NCBI GenBank assembly: GCA_012269595.1
Contig: JAAXJX010000025.1
Location: forward strand, 1-55,322
Origin: Planctomycetia bacterium
GTDB lineage: Bacteria > Planctomycetota > UBA8108 > UBA1146
Direction of reading: 5' to 3'
DNA: 55,322 nt
This document shows, in pieces, positions 17,439 through 26,243 of this stretch; the first letter of the stretch is position 1; each line of letters begins with the position of its first letter. The notes beneath the pieces are model-generated. The model had not been told where the DNA came from and did not search any database. It saw only the letters and a list, made by a program, of their open reading frames with translations. The position numbers were made by a program, and so were the translations under genes.

Positions 17439-20400
17439 ATGAAGATCGCCGATAATTCACTTCCCGCCGTCGCACAGGGATTGACGAAACTGGCCAACGG
17501 TTTCGTCGCCATGGTTGCCGTTCTGGTCATGACATTTGCCATGTCCGGTTGCACCAACCCTCCGGACGTTCCATTCACGGTTCCAGGAAATGGAGCCACG
17601 AACGTCGAGGTGACCACGGATATCCAGATCGCTTTCACCACAGCGATGGATCCGATCTCCTCTACCGATCCGGCAAACTGGAGCATCTCGGGAAGCCTCT
17701 CAGGACCCCATCCCGCTGCTGGTGCTCTCAATGAAGATCTGCGCATCCTGACCCTGATACCGGAAACTCCCTTTCAACAGGGGGAAACGGTCACAGTGGT
17801 TATCACGGATGGCGTCAAAACCGGAATCCAGATCCCCATCGACCCGATCACCATTCAGTTCACAACTGTAGGCGCGGGTGCCGGTGCCGGTGATTTTGAA
17901 CCCGGAAGTGGAGAGTTCTCCCTCGTGCAGATCACCCCACAGGCGGGTGAGTCCGGGATTCCTCGCAGACCCTCGATCACCGCCTCTTTCGATTTGCCAT
18001 TTCAGGTAACGAGTGCAGCCGGTGCAGTCAGCCTGAGAGGTGAGAGAACGGGATTGCGAACGGCCCAGCTCGTCTACCCGACTCAGACCAATGGCATCTC
18101 TGATCTGTTGCAGGTCCTTCTCGATGGATCGGAAGCCCCTCTCTATCCCGGTGAAGAGGTGGAGGTTGTTTTCGATGCCAATCTGCTTTCCCAGCTTCAA
18201 AGCGGAGAAGACACAGCCCGTAAACTCTCTCCTTTTGTGGCGAGTTACCGGGCAGCAGTGGGATACGCTACCGGTGGCCTCGGACCCCGTGAGGCTCTGA
18301 CCGCTTCCGGAACCCAGGGATTGATTTTCGCCGATCTGGGCGAGTTGCTTCCCTACAGTGGACTCGAAATGTTGACGATGACAGCCTCGGGCGTCGTCTC
18401 TCTCCTCCGTTCCGGAATCTCCGGTGAAGGTGCGAGTTGGACTCTTGAGTCACAGCTCACGTTGCCGGTGCTTCCTGCTTCAGCTGTATTGGCTGACCTC
18501 GACGGAGATGGTCGATCTGAAATGGTGATCTCCTGCGAAGATGGATTCCTCCGGGTGATCAAGGTTCTCGGTCAGGAACTGATCGTGGATGACATTTCCC
18601 ATGACATGGGTGGACTCGTCTTCAGCCTGCTCCGCGTGGGTGAGTTGAATGGAGACCAGAGCCTCGACATTATTGGCGCTGCTTCCGATGGTTTGAGAAT
18701 CATTCAGAGTACCGTCGTCATCGACCCGGTGACTTTTGAGCTGAGCAGAGCTCTGGCAGTGACAGGTGTCCTGCCCATGCCCGCACCCACCGAATCTCTT
18801 GAAATCGCCGACTTCGACCGCGACGGACGACTGGATCTGCTGGTTTCTGCGGGAGTCGGTTTGCTTCTCAGGGGTGCCGGAAACGGTTCTTTCCTGGAAT
18901 CCTCTTTCCTTGAACCCGCACCCTTCGGAAAAGTGGTTGCCGGTGACGTCAATGGAGATGGCTGGCTCGACGCGGTAACTCCAGGCAATGAGGGCCTCTC
19001 TGTTCATCTGAATCCCGCTGGAGCACCTCCGTTGAGCTGGACCGGCGTATCCCTGCTGACGGCAGGACCGGTTCTCGACCTTGCGGTTGCAGAGGTGGAC
19101 GGCGACCCGGTCGCAATCGATGACATTCTGTTTCTTCAGGATGCCGCTGATCCGCTGGTCATGTTGAGGAGACTTTCACCGGATCTGGGAGATTCGGAAC
19201 TGGTCTCTCTGAATTTCTCCGGTGATGTTGCCACGGCAAACCTGTTGCTCGTGGATACCGACGGCGATCTGGGAACAGACGTACTCGTTCGTCAGGCCGG
19301 GACAGGCTCCGACTCTCTCGCAGTGTGGAGATCACAGGCGGTCGTCGATGACCAGCAAAGTGCTCTTCAGTTTCAGGTCCCGGACAGCCTTTCACTTCCT
19401 GCTGGAACCAACACCTTTGAAATCCCGATTACAGCGACCTTTGAAGATGATCTTTCCGGCTTCAATATCGCACTCGACTACGATGAGTCTCTGGTGACCG
19501 CGACCGGTATGATCGCCGATTCGGCCACTTTCCCATTTGGAAGTGTCGACGTTGTGACCAGCATCGATACCGCCAACGGACTGATCGCTGCGACGTTGCA
19601 GATCAATGGGTTCATTCCTGCAGGAACTGAGGTTCCGATTGCCCGCGTTCAAATGCAAACGGTTCCCAGTGAGTTGGGCGAGGCTTCATTCCTGCTGGCT
19701 GACGGGTTGAGCATACAGGGTACCACCTGGTCCAATCAGGCAACTTTGTCCAGCAGCGGTGCTTTGCTCTCTGCAGACATTTCTTCTGCGCAGGGTGTTG
19801 TTTTCATCAACTCTGCCACAGCAGCTCCGGAATCTCTGCAGTGCGAAATCTCGTCTTCCTCTGGTCAGGCAGAAGTTCTGCTGACCTGGAGTAACCCGGT
19901 GGGGTATGACCTGCAGGGTGGAATCGAGATTCGTCGGGGTGGTGCATTCCTCGCTTCCATGTCTGGAACCAACACCCAATACGTCGACACCAGTCCCGGA
20001 CAGGGTTCACTGAATTACAGTGTCACCGGATTTGTTGCGGGAGTTCCATCAGCGGAAACAACCTGTAATGCAGTCATCATTCCGACGACCAACCTCAACT
20101 GTGAGCGGGTTCAAACCAATTTGAATACTGTACAGTTGAACTGGATTGCTCTTGCGGGCACCTCCGCCTGGCAGATTTACCGTGACGGCGGGTTCCTGAT
20201 CGAACTTCCTGCGGTTCAGCTCAACTACGCCGACAATGCCGGTCTCCAGTCTCACCTCTATGAAGTTCGTGCTGTCCAGGGCGGAGTTACCTCTGCAGGT
20301 GCAACATGTCTGGTTGAGGATGCTGGTGGCGCAGGGACTGCAAACCCGACCGATCTTCAGGCGACTCTCAACGGGAATGACAACCTGCGATTGACCTGGA

Positions 20401-22487
20401 CCAATGAAGAGTTCTACGACGAGATTCGTGTTTTTGAGAGTGGTGTTCAGGTTGCCACATTGGGTGGTCTGGAAATCGAGTACGAAGTCTTCGATTTGCT
20501 GCCGGGGCCGGTCAACTACGCCATTCAGGCTCTTGGTGATGGGGGATTGAGCTCCCTGATCGAAGCCGGAGAAGTCAACGTTCCTCTGGCCACTCCCACA
20601 AACCTGAGTTGTCAGGCCACGGGAGCAGCCATCGAAATTTCGTGGACCAATGGTCCTGAGTCCTTCTCGTATGATGAGGTGGTACTCGAGCGAACGGGTC
20701 CTCAGGGAACCGATTTCATCAATCTGGCTGGAACAGCGACCTCTTACAGTGACCCTGTGGGCGGTGGTACCTGGGCCTATCGTGTCGTTGGATACTTCTT
20801 CCGTGACGGTGTCAGTTACTCCGCTCCCTCTGGTCAATGTGAAGTCAATATCTCTGAAAGAATCTACTACGACCCAACCTCTGTGGTCGTCGGTCGTGAT
20901 TTTGAGATCGACATCCTTGGACAACTTTTGACTGAAGCCAACAGCTGGAGTTTCCAGATCGACTACGATGGCAACGTTCTTGAAGAGGTTGCAGTAGATG
21001 TTCCGGGAGTGGCAACTGCCGATCTCCTGATTACGGACAACCCACTGGGGACCTTTGCCGGGCTTCGCCGTTTGACAGTCGAGGTGATTTCCGGGACTGC
21101 TCCAGTCGGAGCGGATTCTCTCCTCGCCAGAGTGACGGGTAATCTGGAACCGGACTTTGATCTTTTGGGGCCGGTTCTTTTCCACCTTGTCGATGGATCT
21201 CTGGGAACTGCTTCCGGTACGCAATCTCCTGCCCTCGAAGATGGGGGAGTGACCGTTTCCGGAAATGCGCTCTTCATCGACAACGCCAGCCTGACCCCCG
21301 GTGAAGAGATCGTGGTCTGGGCCAGAGGCGTCTGGAGCCAGGCGCTGACCGGATACTCTGTGGTGCTCGACTACGACCCCTCTGTCCTGACCTGTTTGGA
21401 AGTGAGCAATGTGGGTACGGTCGGTGAGGATCTCAGCGGAACCTTTGGATTGTTCTTCTCCGGAATCGACCCCCTCTCAGGAAAGGCCTATGGATCGGTG
21501 ATTTCCACCTTCGATGCCATTCCCGCCAATCCCCAGGCAGAGTTGGGTTACTTCCGATTCCTCGTCTCAGCGGATGCACAGGTCGGCGACAGCACGACCA
21601 TCACCTTTGGTATTTATGACGCCGACGGAGTCGAGATCGAAAACCTTTTCGTCGACTCGGTGGCTTCAACGATTGAGCCGGTTCTTTTCCCCGCTGAATT
21701 CCAGGTCCTCTCCCAGCCCGAGCCGCCAACCCTGTTGTCGATTTCACCGACGTCAGGACCGGCAGTGGGAGGGACTGAAGTGATTCTCAATGGAACCGGA
21801 TTCACCCCGGGATCGAATGTCTTCTTCGGACCGAATCCGGCTTCGGAAGTGGTACTGATCGACCCCGGAACACTGGTGGTCAATGCTCCTGCAGGTTCAG
21901 AGGGCAGTGTGGATGTGACGGTGTTGACCGATTACGGACAGGCGACCCTCGCACAGGCATTTACCTACTACGTTTCCACCATCGACAGCTACACTCCGAA
22001 TGAAGGATCGATCTGCAGCCCGACGACGATGCTGGTCAATGGTGTCGGTATTCCAGAAGGCCTTCAGGTCGTCTTTGGTGATCTGGCTTCGAGTCTCGTT
22101 CAGGTCTCTCCGGATGGCACCATGGCTACCGTCAGAATCCCGGCGTCGCCGACCACCGGTGTCGTCGATCTGCGATTCCTGGATGCCGTGGGAACTGAGA
22201 TTGCTGTTTTCCAGGGTGGTTTCAACTACTTCAACGATGGCGTTTTCCTTCGCGGTGATGTGACCTGCGACGGCCTCGTCAACATCGCGGATGTGGCCTT
22301 GATCGCCGCCTACGTCGCCGGTTCCGGTTCTGCACCCGTCATCCTCGACAGTGCGGATATCGATGATAACGGAGCCGTGCATATTGGAGATGCCGTCCAG
22401 TTGGCCAGTTGGCTCTTCGATGGCGGAGCGCCGCCTGCAGAGCCTTTCCCGAGCCCCGGAACGGATCCTACACCGGACGGACTGTAG
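17439..22487 (+). CDS. Giant multidomain lipoprotein with FG-GAP, cohesin-like, Fn3-like, IPT/TIG and dockerin modules (1682 aa)
   Basis: ATG 17439 is chosen over the frame opening at 17388 because GGAGG lies 7 bp upstream and the protein then starts with a lipoprotein signal ending MSGC38. Order of parts: a bacterial Ig-like domain (PGNGATNVEVTTDIQIAF); four or more FG-GAP/VCBS-like blades (LADLDGDGRSEMVIS, GDVNGDGWLDAV) suggesting a beta-propeller; a cohesin-like module (GFNIALDYDESLV); several Fn3-like modules; two more cohesin-like modules (WSFQIDYDGNVL, YSVVLDYDPSVL); an IPT/TIG domain (ISPTSGPAVGGTEVIL); and a dockerin-like end (D-V-T-C-D-G...D; D-I-D-D-N-G...D). It lies at the end of the array and shares its modules, so it could be the membrane-anchored partner of the secreted proteins. 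That link is inference. Confidence 0.82.
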   Translation: MKIADNSLPAVAQGLTKLANGFVAMVAVLVMTFAMSGCTNPPDVPFTVPGNGATNVEVTTDIQIAFTTAMDPISSTDPANWSISGSLSGPHPAAGALNEDLRILTLIPETPFQQGETVTVVITDGVKTGIQIPIDPITIQFTTVGAGAGAGDFEPGSGEFSLVQITPQAGESGIPRRPSITASFDLPFQVTSAAGAVSLRGERTGLRTAQLVYPTQTNGISDLLQVLLDGSEAPLYPGEEVEVVFDANLLSQLQSGEDTARKLSPFVASYRAAVGYATGGLGPREALTASGTQGLIFADLGELLPYSGLEMLTMTASGVVSLLRSGISGEGASWTLESQLTLPVLPASAVLADLDGDGRSEMVISCEDGFLRVIKVLGQELIVDDISHDMGGLVFSLLRVGELNGDQSLDIIGAASDGLRIIQSTVVIDPVTFELSRALAVTGVLPMPAPTESLEIADFDRDGRLDLLVSAGVGLLLRGAGNGSFLESSFLEPAPFGKVVAGDVNGDGWLDAVTPGNEGLSVHLNPAGAPPLSWTGVSLLTAGPVLDLAVAEVDGDPVAIDDILFLQDAADPLVMLRRLSPDLGDSELVSLNFSGDVATANLLLVDTDGDLGTDVLVRQAGTGSDSLAVWRSQAVVDDQQSALQFQVPDSLSLPAGTNTFEIPITATFEDDLSGFNIALDYDESLVTATGMIADSATFPFGSVDVVTSIDTANGLIAATLQINGFIPAGTEVPIARVQMQTVPSELGEASFLLADGLSIQGTTWSNQATLSSSGALLSADISSAQGVVFINSATAAPESLQCEISSSSGQAEVLLTWSNPVGYDLQGGIEIRRGGAFLASMSGTNTQYVDTSPGQGSLNYSVTGFVAGVPSAETTCNAVIIPTTNLNCERVQTNLNTVQLNWIALAGTSAWQIYRDGGFLIELPAVQLNYADNAGLQSHLYEVRAVQGGVTSAGATCLVEDAGGAGTANPTDLQATLNGNDNLRLTWTNEEFYDEIRVFESGVQVATLGGLEIEYEVFDLLPGPVNYAIQALGDGGLSSLIEAGEVNVPLATPTNLSCQATGAAIEISWTNGPESFSYDEVVLERTGPQGTDFINLAGTATSYSDPVGGGTWAYRVVGYFFRDGVSYSAPSGQCEVNISERIYYDPTSVVVGRDFEIDILGQLLTEANSWSFQIDYDGNVLEEVAVDVPGVATADLLITDNPLGTFAGLRRLTVEVISGTAPVGADSLLARVTGNLEPDFDLLGPVLFHLVDGSLGTASGTQSPALEDGGVTVSGNALFIDNASLTPGEEIVVWARGVWSQALTGYSVVLDYDPSVLTCLEVSNVGTVGEDLSGTFGLFFSGIDPLSGKAYGSVISTFDAIPANPQAELGYFRFLVSADAQVGDSTTITFGIYDADGVEIENLFVDSVASTIEPVLFPAEFQVLSQPEPPTLLSISPTSGPAVGGTEVILNGTGFTPGSNVFFGPNPASEVVLIDPGTLVVNAPAGSEGSVDVTVLTDYGQATLAQAFTYYVSTIDSYTPNEGSICSPTTMLVNGVGIPEGLQVVFGDLASSLVQVSPDGTMATVRIPASPTTGVVDLRFLDAVGTEIAVFQGGFNYFNDGVFLRGDVTCDGLVNIADVALIAAYVAGSGSAPVILDSADIDDNGAVHIGDAVQLASWLFDGGAPPAEPFPSPGTDPTPDGL

Positions 22488-22512
22488 TCCCGAACCTGAT
22501 CCGGTCCATTGG

Positions 22513-22552
22513 ATGCCCGTGCCCCTGTTCTCGGGGGCACGGGCATTTTTTT
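22513..22552 (+). terminator. Rho-independent terminator
   Basis: ATGCCCGTGCCCC pairs with GGGGCACGGGCAT; T-run follows. It separates the secreted-protein array from the housekeeping genes. Confidence 0.93.
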
Positions 22553-22593
22553 ATGGTGAACAGATCGTGTCTGTTTGGGGAGCGAGGTGAAGT

Positions 22594-23385
22594 GTGGGAT
22601 CCATGAACGAGTCAAGGGTGGGGGATTGGTCCCAGCTTTCCGAGACGTGTCTCCGTCAGGCTTTGGAGGGGAAGCTGGAATCGGTTCAGGGAGGGAGGCA
22701 TGCCACTGTCGATCACTGTGGCGTCACTGAGACATGTGGGACCGATTCTGCCTGCTGTGTGAATTCTTTCTGCAGTGATTATTCACTGCGTGATCTCTTT
22801 GATTCTGCTCGTCTTGAGACTCCTGCAAGATTGCAATCCCTTGCAGGAGTTGGACCGTCGCTGGCATTGAGGATTCTGGCTGCCCACGAAGTGGGGCGTC
22901 GCAGTCAGCAGGGGACATGGAAATCCCGTGAGCCTTTTCGGTCATCGAGGCAGGTCCACGATCATCTGGCCCGCCGCTGGTCGGGGGAGACCAGAGAGCA
23001 TTTTTGTCTTTTGCTGTTGGATGTCCGCCATCGATTGATCCGGGATTGTGTGATCAGCATTGGCTCCCTGACTGCAAGTATCGTTCATCCCAGGGAAGTC
23101 TTCAGACCAGCAGTGATTCACTCGGCGGCCGCAGTGATTCTGGCGCACAATCACCCTTCGGGAGATCCGGATCCGTCCGCAGAGGATTTGCGTGTCACTC
23201 ACAGGTTGTATCGTTGCGGTCAATGGCTGGGGATTCCGGTTCTCGATCATGTGATCTGTGGACATGGGGATTGGTGTTCCCTGAGAGAGTCAGCCATGGG
23301 CCCCTGGAGTAGTTCCGGAGAAGAGGGGCCGCTTCACGCAGGCGATCCCACAGGCGATCCGAATGACGATCCGAACGAGCCGTGA
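22594..23385 (+). CDS. radC: RadC-family JAB/MPN domain protein
   Basis: The C-terminal half has the JAMM metal-binding signature HNHPSGDPDPSAED and the RadC-typical end (CGQWLGIPVLDHVICG). The middle carries a helix-hairpin-helix stretch (LAGVGPSLALRILAA). At 263 residues it is a little longer than usual because of about 60 unaligned N-terminal residues with several Cys. GTG 22594 follows an AGGTG at 4 bp; ATG 22603 three codons later is an alternative. RadC proteins were named for DNA repair, but that role is disputed and the biochemical function is not settled. An imperfect hairpin (about 23371-23398) overlaps the stop without a T-run. Confidence 0.85.
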   Translation: MGSMNESRVGDWSQLSETCLRQALEGKLESVQGGRHATVDHCGVTETCGTDSACCVNSFCSDYSLRDLFDSARLETPARLQSLAGVGPSLALRILAAHEVGRRSQQGTWKSREPFRSSRQVHDHLARRWSGETREHFCLLLLDVRHRLIRDCVISIGSLTASIVHPREVFRPAVIHSAAAVILAHNHPSGDPDPSAEDLRVTHRLYRCGQWLGIPVLDHVICGHGDWCSLRESAMGPWSSSGEEGPLHAGDPTGDPNDDPNEP

Positions 23386-23603
23386 GGCTCTGGTTCGGAA
23401 TTCAGCCGATAAACAGCGGAATAAAGCGTCTTGCCGGTATTGGGTGATCCCATGCCTTTGCTGGAATCAAGCCCGGATCCGGTTACCATCCCCTTTCAGT
23501 TTCAATCGTCATTCCGATTCACGTTGGATCAGTTTTCAGAAGCTGTGGGGGAAGGGCCCAGGGACTCCCTTCCCGATGTGTACCCCGGATCAGGAGGCCG
23601 CAA

Positions 23604-24359
23604 CTGAAGACGGCAATCATCAGCGATGTTCACGCCAATCTCGCCGCAATGAGAGCGGTACTTGAAGATTGTTCCGCCCAAGGGGTCGAGCGAATCGTCG
23701 GGTTGGGTGACATCATCGGCTACGGTCCGGATCCTCGTGAATGCTTGCTCATGTGCAAAGACTTCAGTGTCAACCTGATGGGCAATCATGAGGAGGCTGT
23801 GCTTTTCGATCCGATCGGATTCAATCCCAGAGCGCGCGCCGCCGTCGAATGGACCAAGCAACAGTTGATGAGTCCCGAATACTCCCGGGAAGAAAATGGA
23901 GTTCTGTGGCAGATCCTCGATTCGATGAAGGTCAGCCACACACTTGGGGATGTGTTTTTGGCTCATGGGACTCCCCGGGAGCCTACGAGGGAATACCTCT
24001 TTGTTCAGGATTGCACGGAGGATCCTGCCAAGGTGGAGTCAATTTTTGACAGCTTCCCCACTCACACCGCTTTTGTCGGACACACTCATGTTGCGGGTGT
24101 GTTTGTCGATGGACCCCGCTTCATCAGCCCCGATCAACTCGAAGACGGCATCCATGTTTGTGGAACCGGAAAATCAGTGATCAATGTGGGTTCAGTGGGA
24201 CAACCACGGGATGGGGATCCTCGCAGCAGTTACGTCATCATTGAAGAAAACAAGGTGCAGTTTCGCCGGGTTGAATACCCGATTGAGGAAACCGTGAAGC
24301 GTTTCCGAGCAACTCCCTTGCCTGAAAATCTGGCCCTTCGCCTCGTCGAAGGCCGCTGA
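23604..24359 (+). CDS. Metallophosphoesterase (MJ0936/YfcE-like) with probable CTG start
   Basis: A calcineurin-like phosphoesterase of about 251 residues. All metal-binding blocks are visible: D-V-H in IISDVHAN, GDIIGYGPDP, GNHE and GHTH. The first block lies upstream of the first in-frame ATG (23649). It is reached only if translation starts at CTG 23604, which has AGGAGG at 23592-23597, 6 bp upstream. A start at ATG would remove the essential Asp and His and would have no ribosome site. The protein probably hydrolyses a phosphodiester or phosphomonoester; the substrate cannot be told. It lies 13 bp before yidC and is likely cotranscribed with it. Confidence 0.87.
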   Translation: MKTAIISDVHANLAAMRAVLEDCSAQGVERIVGLGDIIGYGPDPRECLLMCKDFSVNLMGNHEEAVLFDPIGFNPRARAAVEWTKQQLMSPEYSREENGVLWQILDSMKVSHTLGDVFLAHGTPREPTREYLFVQDCTEDPAKVESIFDSFPTHTAFVGHTHVAGVFVDGPRFISPDQLEDGIHVCGTGKSVINVGSVGQPRDGDPRSSYVIIEENKVQFRRVEYPIEETVKRFRATPLPENLALRLVEGR

Positions 24360-24372
24360 GGAATCATCACCG

Positions 24373-26235
24373 ATGGATAAAAGAACCTTTCAGGCGTTGC
24401 TTGTCTGTTTTGCTATCTCAATCCTTTACATGAATCTTTTCATGGCCCCGCCAGAACAGGGTCCGGGTGGCACTGAGCCTGTCACAAATCCCAACGGGAC
24501 AACTGAACAGGTCGCCGGGGATCTTCAGGGATCGGAGTCAACCGGGAATGTTCCCTCACAGGTGAGTGAAGCCAATCAGGGGAATACAGGTTCAACGACG
24601 ACCCTCACTGCCCCGGCTCAACCTCCTGCGGAGGTCAAAACAGTCTCCCTGACCAATGGAATGCTGGAGCTGGTTCTGAGCAGTCGGGGAGCATTGCTGA
24701 CCGAAGTACGTTTGCCCGAATACAAGGAAAGTCTCGAGGACCAGGAACCTCTCGCGTTGCTCTCGCCCGCTTTGAAATCCGCTGGTGCTCTCGGCCTCCG
24801 AATCCCATCGATGCAGTTGGACCTGTCCCGGGTGAACTGGGAAGTGGTCGCAGAGGATGCCGGCAGTGTTCGCTTTCAGACGGCCATTGATGCAGAGCGT
24901 CAGGTGGTTCACTCCATTACCCTTCCTGCCGAGGGCTATGAACTGACCTCCAAAGTGGAGTTCCTCGGAAACTGGTCGACAACAAATGAGCTCTATTACG
25001 AAATCCTTGGAGCGGAGCGGATCCGTTTTGAATCCTCCGGTCGTGCGACGGCGTATCCCAACCAATGGGTGGCCGCACAGCGCAATCAGGATGGGTCGAT
25101 CAAGGAAGCGATTCATGAGTCAGTGGAGGCCCTTGAAGGTGGTGAGCAGCGCAAGAGCAACATCGCCTGGGGTGGACTGGAAAGTACCTACTTCGCCCAG
25201 GTGATCCGTCCCCTCGGAGAGCGGGAAACCGGTTCACTGGTGATTCGTGGCAAGGAGCCCGGAGTCGACGAAGCCCTCTTTAACCAATATGCAGATGACG
25301 GTTTGCAGGGTTGGCCTTTGAGGGTCGGCTTCAATCGTTTGATCGATCCCGCTGCAGACCACAGTTACGCCGTTTTCCTGGGTCCCAAAGATCCTGAAGT
25401 GCTTTCGCAAAATGCCAGCTGGGATGCGATGCAGTTGATCGACTACGGTTTCTTTGGCTGGCTGTGTCGTCCCTTCCTCGCCTTGCTGCGCTTCTTCGAT
25501 TCGATTTTTGGATCCTGGGGCCTGGCTATCATTGCCCTGACCTTTGTCATTCGTGCGGTTCTCCACCCGGTGAACAAGCGTAACCAGAGACAAATGCAGG
25601 TGCAGCAGCAGGGAATGGCCCGAATCAAACCCCAGATGGATGAGATTCGTGAGCGTTTCAAAAACGATCCGACGACGATGCACCGCAAGACGCAGGAGTT
25701 GGTCAAGCAGGAAGGGGTCAATCCGGCAGCGATGTTTGGCGGTTGTCTCTTCATTTTCCTGCAGTTGCCGATCTGGATTGCCCTGATCAATACCTTCTCG
25801 GTGGCCATCGAACTGCGCCAGACTGCATTCTTGTGGATCGGCGATCTCACCCAACCAGATATGCTTTTTCAGATGCCTTTTGCCCTGCCCTTATTGGGTG
25901 ATTGGTTCAATCTGCTGCCATTGATCTATGTGGTGGTCACCCTGATCAACCAGCGAATGATGCCGAAATCCGATGATCCCCAGGTACAGGCACAACAAAA
26001 GATGATGACCTTCATGATGATCGCCTTTGGCTTCATCTTTTACTCCTTTGCCTCAGGGTTGCTGATCTATTTCATCATTTCAGCGCTGGTGGGAATCGGT
26101 GAACAGAAGTTGATCCGCAAGGAGTTGGCGGCGGCCGGCATTACTCCTGGTGTCCCCCAGGTTGCGGTTCCTTCCGGTCCAGCGACACCGGCTCCACCCA
26201 AGGGGCCCGGGCGGGCGGGCAAAAAGAAATCCTGA
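24373..26235 (+). CDS. yidC: Membrane protein insertase YidC
   Basis: Inserts and folds inner-membrane proteins, with or without SecYEG. The 620-residue protein has the full Gram-negative layout: an N-terminal transmembrane helix (about 7-24), a large periplasmic domain (about 85-345) and the conserved insertase core (about 350-590) with the GWGLAIIALTF-type helix, MARIKPQMDEIRERF and the FMMIAFGFIFYSFASGLLIYF helix. The C-terminus is a Pro/Lys-rich tail (KGPGRAGKKKS). mnmE follows after 8 bp. The yidC-mnmE adjacency is common in bacteria and supports both calls. Confidence 0.95.
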   Translation: MDKRTFQALLVCFAISILYMNLFMAPPEQGPGGTEPVTNPNGTTEQVAGDLQGSESTGNVPSQVSEANQGNTGSTTTLTAPAQPPAEVKTVSLTNGMLELVLSSRGALLTEVRLPEYKESLEDQEPLALLSPALKSAGALGLRIPSMQLDLSRVNWEVVAEDAGSVRFQTAIDAERQVVHSITLPAEGYELTSKVEFLGNWSTTNELYYEILGAERIRFESSGRATAYPNQWVAAQRNQDGSIKEAIHESVEALEGGEQRKSNIAWGGLESTYFAQVIRPLGERETGSLVIRGKEPGVDEALFNQYADDGLQGWPLRVGFNRLIDPAADHSYAVFLGPKDPEVLSQNASWDAMQLIDYGFFGWLCRPFLALLRFFDSIFGSWGLAIIALTFVIRAVLHPVNKRNQRQMQVQQQGMARIKPQMDEIRERFKNDPTTMHRKTQELVKQEGVNPAAMFGGCLFIFLQLPIWIALINTFSVAIELRQTAFLWIGDLTQPDMLFQMPFALPLLGDWFNLLPLIYVVVTLINQRMMPKSDDPQVQAQQKMMTFMMIAFGFIFYSFASGLLIYFIISALVGIGEQKLIRKELAAAGITPGVPQVAVPSGPATPAPPKGPGRAGKKKS

Positions 26236-26243
26236 AGACGCCC

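Noticed and set aside
1-22487. Possible mobile element or CRISPR-like repeat region
   Set aside because: The repetition is of long coding modules within genes. There are no short spaced repeats, terminal inverted repeats, transposase or integrase.
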